A DNA stretch of 64,000 nucleotides, from positions 186,001 through 250,000 of the forward strand of contig JACKOH010000002.1 of NCBI GenBank assembly GCA_024234395.1, in the 5' to 3' direction. The translations under genes and the position numbers were made by a program. This document shows, in pieces, positions 62,402 to 64,000 of the stretch (position 1 is the stretch's first letter; each line of letters starts with the position of its first letter). Source of the stretch: Pseudomonadales bacterium (GTDB taxonomy: Bacteria > Pseudomonadota > Gammaproteobacteria > Pseudomonadales > Pseudohongiellaceae). The notes under the pieces were generated by a model, which saw only the letters and a list, made by a program, of their open reading frames with translations, made no database searches and had not been told where the DNA came from.

Positions 62402-62425
62402 GGGCCTGGAGAGGAGGAGAACAGA

Positions 62426-62725
62426 GTGATTCTGGAAATGGCCGTACTTGACGTCAGGCCTGGCCAGGAACAGGCATTCGAAGCGGCTTTTGGCGCCGCC
62501 CGCCAAATAATTGCCGGAATGCCCGGGCATGTCTCCCATCAGCTGCAACGCTGCCTGGAGAATAAACATCGTTACCTGTTGCTGGTCAATTGGATGAGCC
62601 TGGAAGATCATACCGAGGGTTTTCGTGGTTCTGCCGAATACCAGGAGTGGCGCCGGCTGCTGCACCACTTTTACGATCCGTTCCCGGTCGTCGAACATTA
62701 TCAACAGGTCTACTTAAGCGAATGA
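62426..62725 (+). CDS. ABM-domain protein (antibiotic biosynthesis monooxygenase fold)
   Basis: A 99-residue ferredoxin-like (ABM) domain protein: VILEMAVLDVRPGQEQAFEAAFG, RYLLLVNWMSLEDHTEGFRGSAEYQEWRRLLHHFYDPFPVVEHY. Members include heme-degrading and quinol monooxygenases and many without known activity; the domain alone does not decide. The start is GTG at 62426, after a very strong GAGGAGGAGA site. It is divergent from the copper ATPase, so its promoter region shares the MerR-type operator. It overlaps the next gene by 4 bp (ATGA). Confidence 0.83.
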   Translation: MILEMAVLDVRPGQEQAFEAAFGAARQIIAGMPGHVSHQLQRCLENKHRYLLLVNWMSLEDHTEGFRGSAEYQEWRRLLHHFYDPFPVVEHYQQVYLSE

Positions 62726-63633
62726 TCCGAATCAGTGTACCGACAGGCACTCTCGGGGCGACCCTGGTAAAGGGCACCACAGGTACAACCCGCTGGCTGC
62801 TGATTCTGTTTCTGATAATGCCAGCGCCCATTATCCTCGCCGCCGAGGAAGTGCGTGTCGCGGTTATCGGCGGGCTGGAAAGAACCGGTGACTGGGAGCG
62901 AATCCGCACCACCGCGGAACGCCGATTGAACCTGCAGATCAGCACGGTACTCAGCGCGCCCAAGGAGCAGATCGTTCCGGTCTTCATGCGCGGCGAAGCT
63001 GAGTTGCTGCTGATCCATGGGGGTGATGAAACTTTTGCTCTGGAAGCACTGGGCTTGGCATCGCCCTCTCATATCTGGGCCTACAATGACTTTGTTATCG
63101 CCGGCCCCGAGGACGATCCAGCCGGAGTTGCCGGTGCCGAATCGGGAAGCGAGGCATTACGGAAAATTCAGACCAACGGCCAATCGTTGATCTCCTTCCG
63201 TGATCCGGGCAGCCACCAGATACTGGATCGGCTCCTGGAGCAGGCGGGACTGATTCCTGCCCAGATAAACTTGCGGCCAGACTCGGTGAACCGGCCCCAG
63301 CAGATCCTGCGCCAGGCGGCTCAGGATCGGGCCTATGTCATCGTCGGGCACATTCCCGTGGCATTCGGGCGCATGCCATCGCGCGGCATCAAAGTGCTGT
63401 TCACTGGCGACCCCTCGATGCGTAGCGGCTATGTTGCCGTGACCCCGGGACCGGAGCACCCGGCCGATCCGGCTGCCCGGCACAATGCAGAACGGCTGGC
63501 GCAATTCCTCATCTCACCTCAGGGTCAGGAGCTTTTGTATGACCCCACTGCAGTCGATGGCGCCAGGTGGCTTTATCCGCGTCAGGAAGCGACAGGATTG
63601 CTATCCTTCCCTGAACAACCGATTACTCCCTGA
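62722..63633 (+). CDS. TupA/PstS-like periplasmic substrate-binding protein
   Basis: A 303-residue exported protein with a long signal region (WLLILFLIMPAPIILA, cleavage near residue 41). The mature part is a type 2 periplasmic binding fold: VRVAVIGGLERTGDWERI, VFMRGEAELLLIHGGDETFALEALG, WAYNDFVIAGPEDDPAGVAG and LISFRDPGSHQILDRLLEQAGL. The NDFVIAGP-DDPAG segment recalls tungstate-binding TupA proteins. No permease or ATPase gene follows. It is translationally coupled to the ABM-domain gene. Oxyanion binding is inference; a sensory or transport partner elsewhere is possible. Confidence 0.78.
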   Translation: MIRISVPTGTLGATLVKGTTGTTRWLLILFLIMPAPIILAAEEVRVAVIGGLERTGDWERIRTTAERRLNLQISTVLSAPKEQIVPVFMRGEAELLLIHGGDETFALEALGLASPSHIWAYNDFVIAGPEDDPAGVAGAESGSEALRKIQTNGQSLISFRDPGSHQILDRLLEQAGLIPAQINLRPDSVNRPQQILRQAAQDRAYVIVGHIPVAFGRMPSRGIKVLFTGDPSMRSGYVAVTPGPEHPADPAARHNAERLAQFLISPQGQELLYDPTAVDGARWLYPRQEATGLLSFPEQPITP

Positions 63634-63696
63634 GCCAGTGAAATCGCCAGGCTCTTTTTGCAGCCTGAGTGCTCAGGCGTGCCTGTCCAATTCCTG

Positions 63697-63727
63697 AAAA
63701 AAAATGGCCAGCCTGATGGGCTGGCCA
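63697..63727 (-). terminator. Rho-independent terminator of the truncated minus-strand gene
   Basis: TGGCCAGCC and GGCTGGCCA make a perfect 9-bp stem around TGATG. On the minus strand eight T residues follow. It lies 54 bp after the stop at 63781. Confidence 0.9.
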
Positions 63728-63780
63728 GATCCTGTCACCTGAAGTGTGCCGGGCAGCGTCCATGCCACCATTTCAGATGA

Positions 63781-64000
63781 TTATCTGTATTCATTGCCGT
63801 AGCGAAGTTTCCGTGCCATGGCACGATCCTCGACGTCCAGTTCGACGGTGACAACTTCGTCTTCTTCGAGGTCACCCAACTGGTCAGGGAATGGGTCGGA
63901 AACAAACTCGTCCATGATTTCCACGGATTCCGGAATCTTGTAAGTCTGGATCGTATCGACCGGTTCATCGATGTTGGCGCCAACTTCGATCAGACGCAGC
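63781..64000 (-). CDS. C-terminal end of an unidentified acidic protein (5' part outside window)
   Basis: The last 72 codons of a minus-strand gene run off the window end. The translation begins LRLIEVGANIDEPVDTIQTY and ends RAMARKLRYGNEYR. It is strongly acidic in the middle (about 20 Asp/Glu in 50 residues) with a basic end. I do not recognise the family. Reading it as coding rests on the open frame to the window edge, natural composition and the strong terminator just after the stop; a rival frame on the same strand lacks these. Confidence 0.6.
   Translation of the reverse strand, partial: LRLIEVGANIDEPVDTIQTYKIPESVEIMDEFVSDPFPDQLGDLEEDEVVTVELDVEDRAMARKLRYGNEYR

Noticed and set aside
1..64000. 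rRNA, tRNA, prophage, integron or defence-system genes
   Set aside because: None was recognised on reading both strands; all large frames are explained by the listed genes.

Overview
The window is a 64 kb chromosomal segment of a GC-rich, Gram-negative gammaproteobacterium. It encodes a type IV pilus assembly operon, TatABC, SecB, PBP1A, an NtrB/NtrC pair, the UbiE/J/B quinone genes and HslVU. From 6 to 49 kb the gene order (hemE, damX, aroB, aroK, pilQPONM // ponA, rpmE, priA, SPOR gene, hslVU, DUF971, ubiEJB, hisIE, tatABC, dtd, pip, typA, thiI, glnA, ntrBC, trmL, secB, rhodanese, gpmI, envC, ctpA) follows, from memory, the Pseudomonas aeruginosa order. Several genes usual in that order are absent here: gltBD, argS, the pha cluster and the glutaredoxin gene beside secB. 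A complete ectoine/hydroxyectoine operon points to a marine or halotolerant lineage. I cannot name the genus with confidence.

Layout. 0-5 kb: truncated dapB, an ECF sigma/anti-sigma pair, an acyl-CoA dehydrogenase and a ComF-type phosphoribosyltransferase. 5-8 kb: an unusually short TonB-receptor-like barrel protein, folK and hemE. 8-17 kb: damX-aroB-aroK and pilMNOPQ, all on the minus strand. 17-33 kb: ponA, rpmE, chorismate mutase, priA, then plus-strand SPOR-hslVU-DUF971-ubiEJB-hisIE-tatABC. 33-43 kb: dtd, pip, typA, thiI, then the nitrogen control block glnA-ntrB-ntrC. Upstream of glnA there are two NtrC boxes, a sigma-54 promoter and an eight-unit 14-bp tandem array in the leader. 43-49 kb: trmL, secB, rhodanese, gpmI, envC, ctpA. 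49-52 kb: two secreted enzymes. 52-59.4 kb: divergent ectR and the operon ectA-B-C-D, a DksA/TraR-like zinc-finger gene, an ectoine-type aspartokinase and a sodium:solute symporter. 59.4-62.4 kb: a copper-type P-ATPase with a duplicated YHS domain and a small membrane protein, read from a MerR-type promoter. 62.4-64 kb: an ABM-fold protein, an orphan TupA-like binding protein and the 3' end of an unidentified gene.

The genes combine as pathway blocks: cell envelope and division (ponA, damX, SPOR protein, envC, ctpA), pilus biogenesis, ubiquinone synthesis with Tat export, nitrogen sensing, and osmotic stress. The last has its own repressor, precursor kinase, candidate transporter and a possible RNA-polymerase-binding regulator. 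No rRNA, tRNA, CRISPR array, phage or transposase gene was seen. The most unusual items are the DksA-like gene inside the ectoine operon, the glnA leader array, the mini TonB-receptor, two long perfect palindromes sharing a GGGACAG core, and a recurring pattern of degenerate short tandem arrays in intergenic DNA.
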